Shown here: positions 22,001 through 34,200 of the stretch, in pieces
Numbering within the stretch: the first letter of the stretch is position 1
Layout: every line of letters starts with the position of its first letter
Assembly (NCBI GenBank): GCA_963969345.1
Contig: OZ017766.1
Coordinates: 6,882,001-6,946,000 of the forward strand
Reading direction: 5' to 3'
DNA length: 64,000 bases
Source: Turbatrix aceti
Lineage: Eukaryota; Nematoda; Chromadorea; Rhabditida; Panagrolaimidae
The notes under the pieces: generated by a model
Database searches by the model: none
Told to the model about the DNA's origin: nothing
The model's input: only the letters and a program-made list of their open reading frames with translations
Program-made: the position numbers and the translations under genes

Positions 22001-24605
22001 TTATCCGGGCCGGAAACCTGTCGAAAGACGTAAATCGTAATCACAGATGCAACGTCGAATGTTAGCATGTGATCGTTTCTCAGGTTGATAAACATGACCC
22101 TATTCGGAATGGAATACTTTGTCGCAGTTGCGTGATCGATTTGATTTTGGGTAGAATAAATAAATATGCCTTCTTCCTCAGCGTTGAAATCACAGCCAAC
22201 AGCTATGACATGGTCCTGGAAGACTGCCACTCCACCGGTCACGAAGAGTGCCTGTTCTTGATGTTCGTTTCTAAACAACCTCCATTTTCCGGATTTTAGG
22301 TTGTGAAACGCGAATCCCCGGCTTCCGGCAACGACGAGAGCCCGAGAACAGTCGTCATCCAGAGCCGCAAATCTCAGGGGCCAGTTGAGGGATATATAAT
22401 CGTCCGGAGGGGTATAGACATTCCAGTAGCAGTGTGGAGCGGTCGCAAGCTTTTCCCTCTCTCCGGCTGGGGCTACCATAACCGACGACGCTGTCAGGAG
22501 TGCAATCCGGTCGAGACACTCGGTTGACGGTTGACCGACGCTCAGCGAGCGACAGAGACGGATGAGGCCTAGTCCGGTGTCCGGGGAAACAGTCCAGAGC
22601 TGGAAACCCTCAGCGCCCCATTCGACGGCTACGGTATCCGCAGGGGCGGAGCAGAGACGGTCGGAGGCGTCTTCGAGGCTGCTCCACCACTGTGCGCCAA
22701 AGGGACTGAACAGACCGATAACCGGGGGCAGGTGGCGTTCTTCCGGGGTCAAAGGTGGCTGGGATGACCAGACAACCGCGAATACAAGGCCCTGGGGCAG
22801 GCATTGTACCTGTCGGACTGAGGATATACGAGAAAGGTGTTCCTGGCCGTCCTTGATGGAGAGTTGGATTCGAAAAGTACGGATCATCGCGCCGTTTGCG
22901 TCTTCGTCCACGTTGTAGGCTGCTATTTCACCGCTGAAAACATTTTAGGTTTTTTTTTTGACAGTTTTCGTGGTAAAACTCACTTTTGACATCCAAAATA
23001 GAGGAGTCTGAATTTGTGGTTCGCAGAGCAACAAACAGCGTCCTTCAATCCGGTCATCCAGATGCCGACAATCGAAGCGGGCTCAAATCGACTTTGAGAT
23101 GATAGCAGCGCTGCTCTTCCGTCGGAAAGGACAACACAGAGGCCACCGACCAGAGGGCAGTATACGATGTCGACGACGTGCACCGTGGCATCCGATATCT
23201 TGGAAACTGAAAACGTAAAAAACCATAAAACTTTTTTGTTCGGCAAAATCAAAAAAAAACAAAATAAAAAATTAGGTAAATCGAGAAAAAGAAAAAAATT
23301 AGGCACAAAAAACTTGGTAAAGCCAAAAAAATCAAAAACGTCGGTTAAAAAAGTCCAAAAACGACTGTAAAAAATTTAGGTAAATACAAAACTTACAATT
23401 GGAGTTCAGCTGATCGTTGGAAAAGGGAACGATTCGGATGTTGAACGAAAGCTCCTGTCGCACTTCGCCTACCCAGGTGATACGATGGATCCATCCGTCT
23501 TGCAGGCAGACGAATAGGTCGTCTTTCAACGAGGTTACACTAAAAAAATATGAATTTTAGGTCTACATTCCTGCTGTTTTTAGCATTTTGTAAAAAAAAT
23601 CTTATCCAAAACAGCCCAAAAAAACGACAAAAAGTATCGTTTTAGGAAAAAAATACCGTAAAACTTATGCATCGAACAAAAAGTAACAAAATTCATGCAT
23701 AAAATGTTACTTCCAAATCGATGGTTTCGCAACGAAAATTCTAAATTGATCGTTTGCTTTTTATCGTAAAATAAGATTTTTTTATTTATCAAAATTATTT
23801 ATCGTTTCTTATCAAAAATTTTTTTTTACGTTTTTATTTTTGTTCGAAAAGATTTACGATTGTTTTAGATACATTATACGGTACGTTTTCTTGTATAGAC
23901 CGAGCCAAAAAAATGCGGAGATGGACTACTTTTTTGTTTCGACTACGAGCCCAAAAAAATGGACGAAAAAAAATTATAAAACCGTAAACTCACCAAGTAG
24001 CGACGCTTCCAATCCTCGCAACGACCGTAAGCCATACCCTAACAACAGGATGCTTCTGACGCATGAAATAGGCTTCTGGTGACGTAATCGCGTTCGTCGT
24101 TGATTCACGGCCTTGCAAATTGAAGGGCTCCTGATCGTCGGAGACTTCCACGGCGTACACGTACAAGCAGTGATTGTCTGTCTGAAAAAAATAGTTTTGA
24201 ATGATTTTAACGAGCAAAAAATCGTATAAAAACCAACCAAAACACAGATCGCCTTTGAATCGTGGCGCCAGATGCATCGCGCATATTTTCCGCGATCGAC
24301 GACCTCGTCATCGTCGCGTCGAAAAGTGCAAAGAACGATTTGAGGCTGAAAAAAGTGGGGTTTTTCGGGATTTTTGGGTGGGAAAAAGTTGGATTACGTT
24401 CGCCTGGTAAATGTAAACGGTAGATGGACTCAGGACGGCAAAAAGCGTCTTTTCGCGGTTTCCAGCAACGCAGATAGCGCCTCCTTCGACTGTCGATGGC
24501 ACGGAGAAGCGAATGTCGCTGTCAGTCTGAAAATAAAATAAAAATTGGATGGTGTGATTTATTTTTAGGTGGATTTTAGACAGGTGAACTCACCGGTATG
24601 AACAT
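19036..24605 (-). CDS. RIC1: RIC1-type subunit of the RIC1-RGP1 guanine nucleotide exchange complex
   Basis: Ten exons: 24605-24594, 24526-24398, 24345-24238, 24181-23994, 23539-23397, 23206-22984, 22933-20232, 19638-19448, 19390-19251, 19189-19036; about 1,329 residues. The N-terminal half is a WD40-like beta-propeller (SPSTVYIYQ, IWRHDSKAICVL, DDLFVCLQDGWIHRITW, FRLLYFGCQ, WGAEGFQLWTV). The C-terminal half is alpha-helical with RIC1 hallmarks: KVWLPLF, HRLLRQLLKRNLG, LPYFSHILELLLHDVLDEEATS, CLIILQ. The family activates the Golgi Rab6/Ypt6. The 2.7-kb exon is uninterrupted. The first coding exon has only four codons (MFIP), then a 67-base intron; it fits the family start but is the least certain part. 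Intron 7 carries a family A palindrome. Confidence 0.93.
19690..20218. repeat. Intronic long palindrome, family A, copy 2
   Basis: An inverted repeat with arms of about 240 bases is centred near 19955, with the same internal phrases as the 2041 copy (TTGACGATTTTTGGCACG, GTTTCGGCATTTTTCAAGGTGA). It lies in the RIC1 intron 19639-20231, which is almost nothing but this element. Confidence 0.8.
23600..23990. repeat. Intronic GTAACAAAAT/AACGAAAAT repeat, family D
   Basis: Phrases such as ACGATA(C)TTTTT, AAGTAACAAAATTC and TTCGCAACGAAAATTC recur here and at 26590-26860, 28280-28450, 32200-32400, 34520-35005 and 36110-36290. Both orientations occur. Most copies lie in introns; I cannot define ends or a unit precisely. 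Confidence 0.55.
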
Positions 24606-25277
24606 TCTTACAGCCCTCGACGCATTCACGGATCTCTCTCTCACTCGCAAAAAAAAGTTGTTATTGCGTCGAGGGAAGAAGAATCGTCGAAGGAAGGAGA
24701 AAGCAGTCGACTTCGGCGGCGGACACGTTGAATGTTGCGACCGACTTGTCTTGCTTTGGCATTGTGTTCCACTTCGTCGTCGACGCTTCGATCTTCGCTT
24801 TTCACGCGAAAACTTTTTTCCTTCTTTTTTTTTCTTTTTCGCGTCAACACCTTTCATAATAATCTCCGGTTTTTTTATGCCTGCAGTTTTACGTTAATAA
24901 CTTTTGATCGATTTTACGGTTGGTTTTACGATCCTTTTGTGTGCCGCGTTGTTTTTTTTTGGGGGGACAAATTATTTTTTTCTGACTCGAGGCACAAATT
25001 ATCACTGCTATCAGGTGGTTTTTTTGTTTTCTTGTTGTACGGGGTCGGGTTCATTTGCCATATTATATTTATACTCGCGAGTCTCCTTCTGTTTTTTTCC
25101 TGTTCTGTGATAAAGGTTGTCGCTGTACGCATTTTTGGTTAACTTGACTTCAATCACGTTTGGTTTATTTTTCGCTTTCCACGCGGCCACCAGCGCACAA
25201 TTTACCTGCTGATTACGCTCAGAAATATAAATATAAAATTTTTTTACGCGTTTTTTAGGCCGGTACTAACAACAATA
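24606..25277. other. Divergent promoter region of RIC1 and the MARCH-type gene
   Basis: No gene is supported in these 670 bases. The 5' leader of RIC1 and the leader of the rightward RING-CH gene must lie here. The sequence is T-rich on the plus strand from 24830 to 25130. Confidence 0.5.
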
Positions 25278-25927
25278 ATGGCAAGACAACCCGTATCCGT
25301 ACCTGCACCCTTCAACGACTTTGACTACGACACATGGACACGCAGCACAGAAAGACAGTGTAAATTTTGTCTCTGCACGGATGAACCAGGTAAGGAGGTT
25401 GAACAGTCGTGGCTGAGGCCATGCAGGTGTGATGGAACGATCAAATGGGTCCACGAAGCGTGCTTCAAGCAGTGGCTCGAAGTTGCACCCTACGAGCAGC
25501 AATTTACGTGCCTCACTTGCAAGTGAGTTTTTTTTTTAGGCTAACTATGAAATATTTTGTTTTGTCATAAATTGCGATATTTTGCAGATTTCCCTACCGA
25601 AAAACCTGGAAACTCAAGCCATTCACCCTCTGGAGATGGCCAGCATTCCGATTTTCGTTCTGGGACATGGTTGAGATCTTTATCGATGGCTCGACGACCG
25701 CCATGATGATCAGCGGATGCTGGCACGCGCTCAACGGCCGAAAGTCCCTCGTCGCTCAGCTCTGCCTCATCATCATGTGGAAGGCACTCGTTTTCACAGA
25801 TCAACGAATCATGTACTACAGAGCCCTCTCCGTGCCTATCAAAGCGGCATTCTTCGAGCCAAAGGTCAAAAACATCACTGATGAAAGCCTCCTGGAAGCC
25901 AAGTGCAAGGGAAGAGCGCCCAACTGA
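25278..25927 (+). CDS. RING-CH (MARCH-type) membrane E3 ubiquitin ligase
   Basis: Exons 25278-25522 and 25588-25927; 194 residues. The RING-CH zinc sites are C28-x2-C31, C49-x-C51, H59-x2-C62 and C78-x2-C81, with the typical WLRPCRCDGTIKWVHEACFKQWL core. After the RING come two weakly hydrophobic stretches (about 112-128 and 132-150). The nearest known relatives are MARCH5-like ligases of mitochondria/ER, which also have an N-terminal RING-CH, but ours has fewer membrane segments, so I give no symbol. Confidence 0.85.
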
Positions 25928-26091
25928 CCGTATATTTTTCACTACGCGAATTCATTCTGGCATCTGTCCTTTGTGTACATACAATAGATGCATGCACGTG
26001 GATTTTGAGAGATACATAAATTAAAACTGGACTGATAAAAAAAGAAAAAAAACTGATGAAATTGTGGTTTTTTGGGGGGAAATATCGTAAC

Positions 26092-26586
26092 CAGGGATGG
26101 GCGAACAACCGTTTTTTTTTTGTTCTCGAACGAAAGCGAACATTTTTGCCAGTGTTCGCGAACAAATTCAAATTTTTGCGTTCGTGTTCGTTCGAGAACA
26201 AATTTGCTTGTTCGAATTGTTCGCGAACAAAGATAAATTTTCCGAACAGATAAAACGAACAAAAATTTAGGTAAAATCAGTTTAATGATGCCGAAATTGA
26301 TGTTATTTGTCCAAAAAATGGCAAATAGTGTCAATTGCCTTCGGCAATAAAAAGTGTAGGAAAACTGTCACCAAAAACGTGAAAACGCATAGTACCGAAG
26401 TTTACGTTTTTAGGCCCAGTTTGGACAAAATTTTGTATAAAATATGCTAAAAATCTGTTCATTGTTCGTTCGTGTTCGTTCGCGAACACTGACAAAAATG
26501 TTCGCGTTCGTTCGATTTCTCGAACAAAATTAACAAAATGTTCATTTTCGTTCGAGAACAAAAAAACGGCTGTTCGCCCCTCCAAG
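26092..26586. mobile_element. hAT-type MITE family B with 8-base target duplication
   Basis: It begins CAGGGATGGGCGAAC and ends GTTCGCCCCTCCAAG, imperfect inverted repeats. ATCGTAAC flanks both sides (26084-26091 and 26587-26594). Sub-terminal GTTCG/CGAAC words form a long inverted structure. There is no coding capacity. Other members lie at 16330, 54692, 60414 and 63467. Confidence 0.88.
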
Positions 26587-26594
26587 ATCGTAAC

Positions 26595-26999
26595 TCGTTT
26601 TTTGCGACACAGAAATAACGTTGCTTGAATTTTGTTACTTTTTTACGACACAAAAAGTGTTACGATATATTTTCCTAAAACGATACTTTTTGTTGCATTT
26701 GTAGACTTCATTGGATTTTCCGGTCCGGCACAGGCTACAGAATGTTAAAAAATATCACATTTGCCAAAAGTAATAAAAAAAAACGTTAAAGAACCGATTT
26801 TTGTGTAAGAAACACCAATTTTCCTAAATTTACGATTTTACGATACAAAATTTTTCTTGGCAAAACGCGCTGAACGCACAAATTTTTTTTCGCACGATTA
26901 CCGGACCCATCCAACACATGCCAGCTTTTTTGACGCGTTTTTAGTGCTGTTTTTTTTGCAAAAAGCTGCTTCACTAATTTCTAGCATCCTTCACTGACG
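26595..26999. other. Intergenic repeat D and EBP2 upstream region
   Basis: This stretch contains a family D repeat (GTTACTTTTTTACGACACAAAAAGTG, ACGATACTTTTTGTTGC). No coding frame is supported before the EBP2 ATG. Confidence 0.45.
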
Positions 27000-28790
27000 A
27001 TGAACACTCGCAAAGGTGCCCGACAGTCATTTCGGCCTCCTGGAAAGGTAATTTTTTTTGCTAGTTTAGTTTTTTTTGCTGGTTTACGATGAATTTTTTG
27101 ATTTATTTATTTTCCAGGCGACAAAGCGCGCTCTTCCCGTTGGCGAAACCGTCGAAAACGAATTTGAAGTAGAATCCATTCCGAGTGACAGCGACGAAGA
27201 GCTCGAAGTCGATCTGCCGAAGAGGGTCAAATTTGATCCGTCGATGGAGGAGGAAGTTTCCACCGACGATGACGACGACGATGATGAACAGTTTGAAGGA
27301 CTCGATCCGAGGTCATTTGTCATTTCTGATTCGGGAAAAAAGTTTCCGCGTGGTGGCGTCAAGGATGATTATGATGACGAGTCGGATGATGATTCTGATG
27401 AAGAGGTGGGCTTTTTTTGGGGTTTTTATACTTTTTTTTTGTTTTTTATACAAAACATTTTTTGTTTTGTTTTTTTTAGATGCAGATCGCAATCGACGCG
27501 GGCCTGGTCGACTCGGAGCAGCCAATGCGTCAGCGGAAGCTCCCCGTTCCCATCAACAAGGTCGACGAGATCAAAGCTCGTCTCGCGAGCATTCCAGTCG
27601 AAGAAAACTGGCTCGCATCCGTGGACGTCGTCGCGGCAGCAAATCTCGTTTTTGACAAACATGTCGACGATGATTTTGATCGCGAGGGTTTGTTGTGAGT
27701 TTTTTTTTCACTTTTTAACTGCAAACTCAAAATTTTCCACCAGTTTTTTCCCATTTTTAACCCTAAATATAAATTTTCTGCCATATTTTTTCTATTTTTT
27801 CCCTAAAATGTTTTTTTACTGTTTTTCCTTTTCAGCTACAAACAAGCCGTCGACGGAGCCCAGAAAGCCGTTGAAAAGCTCCGTTCCCTGGATGCGCCCG
27901 TCTTCCGCCCTGTAGACTACTTTGCCGAGATGGAAAAATCCGACAAGCACATGCAGCGCGTCCGGAACATCCTCCTGAAGCGTCAGAAGGAAGCCGAGCG
28001 CCGGGATTCTGTCCGGCGCGTCCGAGCGGAGAAAAAGTTTGCTGTCAAGGTGCAGAAGGAGACCGAAGAACAGAAATCCAAGGAGAAGCGCCAGTTCCAC
28101 GATGCCGTCAAGAAGCACAAGAAGGGCATGAAGGGACAGCTCGAGGCCATGCTCAACAACGCTCAGTCCATGCTTGCTGACGATGCTGATGACGTGAGTT
28201 TTTAGGCCTAAAATGGACTAAAAATCCACAAAATAGACCCTTTTTGTTAAAAAAACTTGCGAAAATTGATGAGAAACCCCAAAAAAAGGACAAAAAATAT
28301 CGTAAAAATTATGCATCGTGAAAAAGTAACAAAATCCCAACAAAAGATGTTACTTTTGTGTCAAAAGTTTCGCAACGAAAATTCTAACACGAACGTTACT
28401 TTTTTCTCGTAAGAAACGGTATTTTAGTTTTTGAAACATAATATACCGTTTCTTACACAAATAATATGTTTTTTTTATGAATTTTTTGAAATATTTCAAC
28501 TTTTTGAAACTTTGAGGGATTTTCTTTGGTTTCGGGCTATACAAAATTCAGGCTTTGGTGTATCCAATATTTTAAATTTTCAGATGCCAGCCAAAAAAGG
28601 CCGTAAAGGCGCTCCTGGCAAGGGAAAGATGAATCGCACGTCGCGAAACCAAAAATTCGGCCTCGGAGGCAGGAAACGCGGCTGGAAACGCAATACCGCG
28701 GAGAGCGTCAACGATATCGGCCGGAAGGCCGGGAAACGCGCCAACATGGGTCGTCCGAAGGGCGGCAAAGGTGGCAGAAAGAAGCGCTGA
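27000..28790 (+). CDS. EBP2: EBP2-type rRNA-processing protein
   Basis: Exons 27000-27047, 27118-27405, 27480-27694, 27836-28193, 28584-28790; about 371 residues. An acidic Asp/Glu-rich N-terminal third precedes the conserved EBP2 domain: YKQAVDGAQKAVEKL, RPVDYFAEMEKSDKHMQRVR, a long basic coiled coil (KKFAVKVQKETEEQKSKEKR), and a C-terminal RNQKFGLGGRKRGWKRNT with a Lys/Arg/Gly tail. The family works in the nucleolus in 27S pre-rRNA processing and 60S subunit assembly. The ZIP gene starts 223 bases after the stop codon on the same strand. Confidence 0.95.
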
Positions 28791-29013
28791 TCCATTTCTG
28801 ACCTCGGCTTTGGCCATGATTTTTATTCTTGTTGGTTCGTCTGAAATATCGTTTTTTGTTGAGTTTTTGACGTTGAATTTATTGAATTTTTTTGATCGAT
28901 GGCAAAAATTTTTAGACAGTTGAATTCTGTCAAAGTTACCTGATTTTTTTGTTTTTTTGGGTATTTTACGTTTTTTACCTGTACAGGTAATAGATGCCTC
29001 GGTGCCGCCAAGC

Positions 29014-31147
29014 ATGATTATCGAGTGGAGCGCGGTCGCTCTGTCAACCGCGATTCTCGTCGTCGCGTCGTTTCTGCCCTACGTGGGTCTCCAGCGAGGC
29101 AGCAGCAGCGGCGGCGGTGGACATGCCCACCACGGCGACGATGGCACCCGACTCACCGGCATTTCTCTGTCCAACTGCTTTGCCGCAGGCATTTTTTTGG
29201 GGACCTGTTTCCTCGGGCTCATTCCACACGTTGCAGTCCAGGAACGAAGGCTGTTTGAACTGCTCAACGTCACCACAGAAGACTTGCATCAATTGCACCA
29301 TCATGGCGCTGGACCGTATCCTTTTTTGAGGACTCATTTTGTCATTCTTGCGGGATTTTTACTTATTTTGTTCTTTGAACAGGTTGGTTTTTTTTTCTGT
29401 TTTGTGAAATTTTGTCAAAAAGTAGCATTTACCATGAAAAAAATTTTACTGTAAAATTTAGCTACTTGAGAAATGATATGGCAGAGTTACGGTTGCCTGA
29501 AATCGCGTTTTTGTCATTTTTGACGATTTCTGGCACGTTGTATCTAAAAAACTACGGTATTTTCAAAGCCAGCATACAAATTGATCGACGTGATTTTTGA
29601 TGGAAAATCTGAGAAAAATATAAAAATGTTGGGTTATCACCTTGAAAAATGCTGAAAATTGCATATAAAAATGCTCACAATGAAAACATTTGTTTCGGCA
29701 TTTGTCAAGGTGGTAGCCCAATATTTTTATATTTTTCTTGGATTCTCCAACAAGAATGGCGTCAATCAATACGTATCCTGGCTTTGGAAATACCGTACTT
29801 TTTTAGCTGCAATGTTCCAAAAAACGTCAAAAATGGCAGAAACGCGATTTTCGGCAACCGTAATTCTGTCAGATCATGCCACAGGCAGGAAATTTTACGG
29901 TAAAAACTTTTCATCGTAAAAACTACTTTTTGGACAAAATTTCGTGAAAATTTCCAGATTGTTCTGTGGCTTGTTGGCAAAGTGTGAATTTTTTTAGGCT
30001 GTATTTATTTTTATGCCAAAAAAACACGATCACTCGGCGCTGTCCGATAACGACGGGTTGGGCGGTTCCGGCGCTGAAGCACACTACCACCATCGGAGAA
30101 AGCACTCGGATCATCAGTCACAGCCCCTGGTTCAACTCTCGGATTCGGATTCCGACAGTCTCGATGAAATCCAGTTCCGGGGGACGGCGTCTTTTCCGGC
30201 GGCTTCCGAAGACGAGGCAGATGATCATGGACATGGTCACGGCCACCATCACCACGCACTTCCGACAGACGCCTCTCCCCTGGAATACGTCGTGCTCCTG
30301 GGTGCTCTGGCGGTTCACTCGATCTTCGAGGGCATCGCTCTTGGCGCCCAGCGAGAATTTGCGGCGTTTATGAAATTTCTGCTTTCGGTCATGCTCCATG
30401 AAGTGCTTTGTTCGTTCGCGTTTGGGGTGAATCTCGTGCGACAACGCGTCCCCCTTCGCAAGGCTGTCGGCTCGATATTATTTTTGTCGTGTTCTCTGCC
30501 TCTGGGCATGGCGATTATGTATTCGGTGAGTTTGGACGGTTTTTGTTGTTAAATGAGAAAAAACATTTTTATTCAGTTTTTTTTTTCATTTTTGTTGATT
30601 TATTTTTTTTCAATTTTTTTAGATTTTTAAAATTCAATTTTTTAATTAAAATTCGTTTTTTTCAAGCAAAAATGAATTTTTTATTTTTTTTAAATTTGTT
30701 ATTCGTTTTTATTTTATTCCATAAAATTGTTTCTATTTTTATTTAGTTTTTGTTGATTTTTTTATTAAGTTTAAAAAAAACAATTGTTTTTAACTTATTA
30801 TTTTTTGAGTTAAAAAAAGTATTTTTTTTGTTTTCAATCAAGTTTGTTTTCAATTTCAAATTTTTCAATTTCATATTTTTTTTCTATTTTGTATGCGTTT
30901 TTAAAATTTCCTTTTTTTTCATTTTCTATTTGATTTTATTCAGATCGGCACATTTGACGACGTCCCCTCCCTGGCGACTAGATTCGTGCTAGAAGGCCTC
31001 GCTGCCGGAATCTTCGTGCACGTGGCCACCATTGAAATGCTCGCCAACGAGATGCCGCATTCTCCGAGCAAGGTTGGCTTCGTCAAAGCTCTGGTCGTCG
31101 CTGCGGGTGCTGCTTTGTTTTTTGTAGTCAATATTTTGTTGTCCTGA
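29014..31147 (+). CDS. ZIP (SLC39) zinc transporter, ZIP1/2/3-like
   Basis: Exons 29014-29382, 29998-30525, 30944-31147; about 366 residues. It has a eight-segment ZIP layout: three N-terminal segments, a His/Asp/Ser-rich cytosolic loop (HGHGHGHHHH), then HSIFEGIALGAQ in segment 4 and MLHEVLCSFAFG in segment 5, the pair that forms the metal-transport site, and a C-terminal GAALFFVVNILLS. The start chosen is the ATG at 29014; an ATG at 28994 opens a seven-codon upstream ORF. Intron 1 carries a family A palindrome; a TTTCCAG acceptor at its end (29957) would extend the TM segment naturally (EQIVLWLVGK) but leads to a stop, so the acceptor at 29997 is used here. METTL4 starts 114 bases downstream. 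Confidence 0.88.
29400..29945. repeat. Intronic long palindrome, family A, copy 3
   Basis: Arms of about 250 bases are inverted around 29675, sharing the phrases TTGACGATTTCTGGCACG, ATTGATCGACGTGATTTTTGATGG and TTGTTTCGGCATTT with the other copies. It lies within ZIP intron 1. Confidence 0.8.
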
Positions 31148-31261
31148 ATTTTTCGGTGTGCGCAATGCAATTTTTGTATTAAATTATTATACTTAATTTT
31201 TTTTAAATTATTTATAAAAGTAATAAATTTTTGAATTGAAAATTATAATAATTGCACTGAA

Positions 31262-34200
31262 ATGTTTTTACTTCATTCGGTCGATATTTATCTGATGCCA
31301 AGTTTGGCTTCGTTGGCGGTTAATAAATTTTTGGTCCAAAATAAAAAAATATTAGGCATGGTCGAAGACGAAATTTATCCATCTTGGCTGCATCGAGGAA
31401 AAAAGTTTGTTTTCATCGACGAAGAAAATCTCTGGAATGAAATTTTGTCGTCTTCTGGTTACCGGATCAAACCGGAGCTCTACGATATCCAAACACCTTT
31501 TCTCATGGATTCTGAAGTCGCGGCCGCGGTCAAAACCAAAAATGCGGGGTCGGATGAAAAATCGACCGAAAAACGAAGAAAACGTAAAAAATCGAATACA
31601 ACGGATTTTCTGAATTCTATGACTTCCCAAGTTACGGTGGCTTTTCAAGAGTTTTCCGAATGGGTTAGCGAGAAGGAAGAAAAATATCCAGGAAAAAAAT
31701 ACGGGAACAACGAAGAAGCGAGACTGGCAGCGGCAAATGCCGGAGCTGTGATTGACTTCTGCGGCGTCATTCCGGCAGATGAGCCATCGACGACGAAGAA
31801 GTTGACTTACAAGACGGTGAATGAAGGATCCGAGATGGATGTTACGGTACCTCTGATTGCTTGGATGAACGAAAGGGACTGTTTTGTAAAAGTTGGAATT
31901 CAAGAACACGAATACCTGGTTCCACCGATGGCGACCTTGGTTCCAGGCCACGTTGCTGCTATCCGTTCTTTTGATCTCGGTGAGTGCAAAAAAAACAAAC
32001 ATTTTCTTGACAAAAACGTTAGAAAAAAAGCAAAATTGGTTCATAAACCAGCAAAAAAAATTTTTATAAACGTGTTCAGAATATTTTGGCTTTTAGAAAA
32101 ATTATTTACTATTTTGAACCTCTTTTTTTTAGCAAATTTGGAAAATATGGCATTTTTGTTGCTGTGCCGGGTCTAAAAACCCAAAAAACTACAAAAACGT
32201 ATTGTTTTAGGAAAAAATATCGTAAAACTTATGCATCGTAAAAAAGTAACAAAATCCCAACAAAAAACGTTACTTCAAAGTCAATGGTTTCGGAACGAAA
32301 ATTCCAAAACCGTTGTTATACTTTTTATCGTATTTTGATAAGGTTTTTTTACCGAAAAATCAGTTTTTTTTACGTTTTTTTATTTTTTTAGTTTTGAAAA
32401 GTTGTTTATTCTCTTTTTCTTATCCGAAAAATGTTTTTTATCAATTTGGGAAAATTTATCTCGTTTTTTGACTTTTTCAAGTAAAAAACGCTAGTTTTTT
32501 GTTTTCAAGCGCGCCATTTTGTTTTTTGGCACGATTTATGTTTTTTTGTGCCTTTTGGATAGGTTTCACGTTGATTTGTTTTAACTCCAAACGTTTCCAG
32601 AAGGCCTCAAATTTGACTTCCTCGTCGCGGACCCTCCCTGGCCCAACAGGTCGGTGAAACGATGCCGGACGTATTCCACCTTCGAGCACGACGATCTCCT
32701 GGACCTCCCAGTTGACTCCCTGCTCTCTCAAAATGGAATTGTAATTCTCTGGCTCACAAACAGTCCTTCGGTTCACTCCGCTGTCCCGAGAATTCTCGAA
32801 GCCTGGGACGTGGAAGAAGTCACCCGGGGAGCGTGGCTGAAGGTGACGAAGGCCAATGAAACCGTCTATCCCCTGGATTCTGGACACAAAGTGCCTTACG
32901 AGTGTTTCGTGATTGCGATGAATTCCAGGGCATCGCAGAATCTTCGAGAGAAAATCATCAGTTTCAAGGAGGTCACGCTTATCAGGTGAGCATGGTTTTT
33001 GATGTTTTTTTGCTTTATGGAATTTTTGTGGCTGGGAGAATGTTTTTGGCAGGGTTGAAAAAGGACAACACCGCGGGGTTTTTTTTTCGTTTTCTGGGTG
33101 CTTCTCGACTGGAGCAAGTCACATTCCCGGGTCTTTGATTTTTATCGTTAAAAAAAACGAGGCACCAATGAACAACAAAACACATTAGACACTGATTTGG
33201 GGGAGTTATGTTCGTCTGACTGCACTAATTTGTGTCTTTTTATAAATTTTGTCTGATTTTATAAAACCGGACCTTTTCACTGATTTTTGGGGTTTTACCG
33301 CGCATTTTGCAGTCACGAGCAAATTTTTTTTGCAAAAAAATCTAAATTTTAATAGACAGTCTGCGAGCCGATTTACCAACAAGGGGAGGAGGCCGACACA
33401 TCAATTTTTACACTTTCAAATGTTTTGAGTCTAAGTTGTGGAGGACCCTAAGGGCAGTCTATAACCGCAATATTAGATTTTTAAAAAATCGGATTCTGGA
33501 GATTTGGCTTCAGATGCGTTTTCATAAAAACGAATGGCGCGTGCTTCGTTTCTAACCAAAAAATCTGAAAACTTGTTTACAGGGATTTCAGAGGACAGGG
33601 AATACGATGGCATACTCAAATTTAAAAAAAAACAACTGCCAGTATTTTTTATTGAATTTTGCCGTCACAAAATTCGGCTTTACCATGCCTAAAAAAATAA
33701 ACACCCATTTTCATATATCCTATCTGAAAGAGCGATTTTTTTGGCTCAGAATGAAGTGTCTGTTAAAAAAACGTAGTGTCTGGAATCAACTTTTAGGTCC
33801 CGATTTGTAGTCAAAACGACCAAAAACCCCCTCAAAAAAATGGCGGGAAGTGCGCACGCGCGCGCGCACGCGCAAAAAAGGGGGTTTTTTGGTCGTTTTG
33901 ACGACAAATCGTGACCTAAAAGGTGATTCCAGACACTACGTTTTTCTAACGGGCACTTCATTCCGAGCCAAAAAAATCGCTCTTTCAGATAGGATATATG
34001 AAAATGGGTGTTTATTTTTTTAGGCATGGTAAAGCCGAATTTTGTGACGGCAGAATTCAATAAAAAATACTTGCAGTTGTTTTTTTTTAAATTTGAGTAT
34101 GCCATCGTATTCCCTGTCCTCTGAAATCCCAGTAAGCAAGTTTTCAGATTTTTTGGTTAGAAACGAAGCACGCGCCATTCATTTTTATGAAAACACATCT

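Noticed and set aside
20215..22918. Plus-strand open frames opposite the RIC1 large exon
   Set aside because: They are antisense shadows of the 2.7-kb RIC1 exon, with no independent domain signal.
33607..34105. Similar short open frames on opposite strands (MAYSNLKKNN...)
   Set aside because: They are the two arms of the METTL4 intron palindrome and not protein-coding genes; no known domain.
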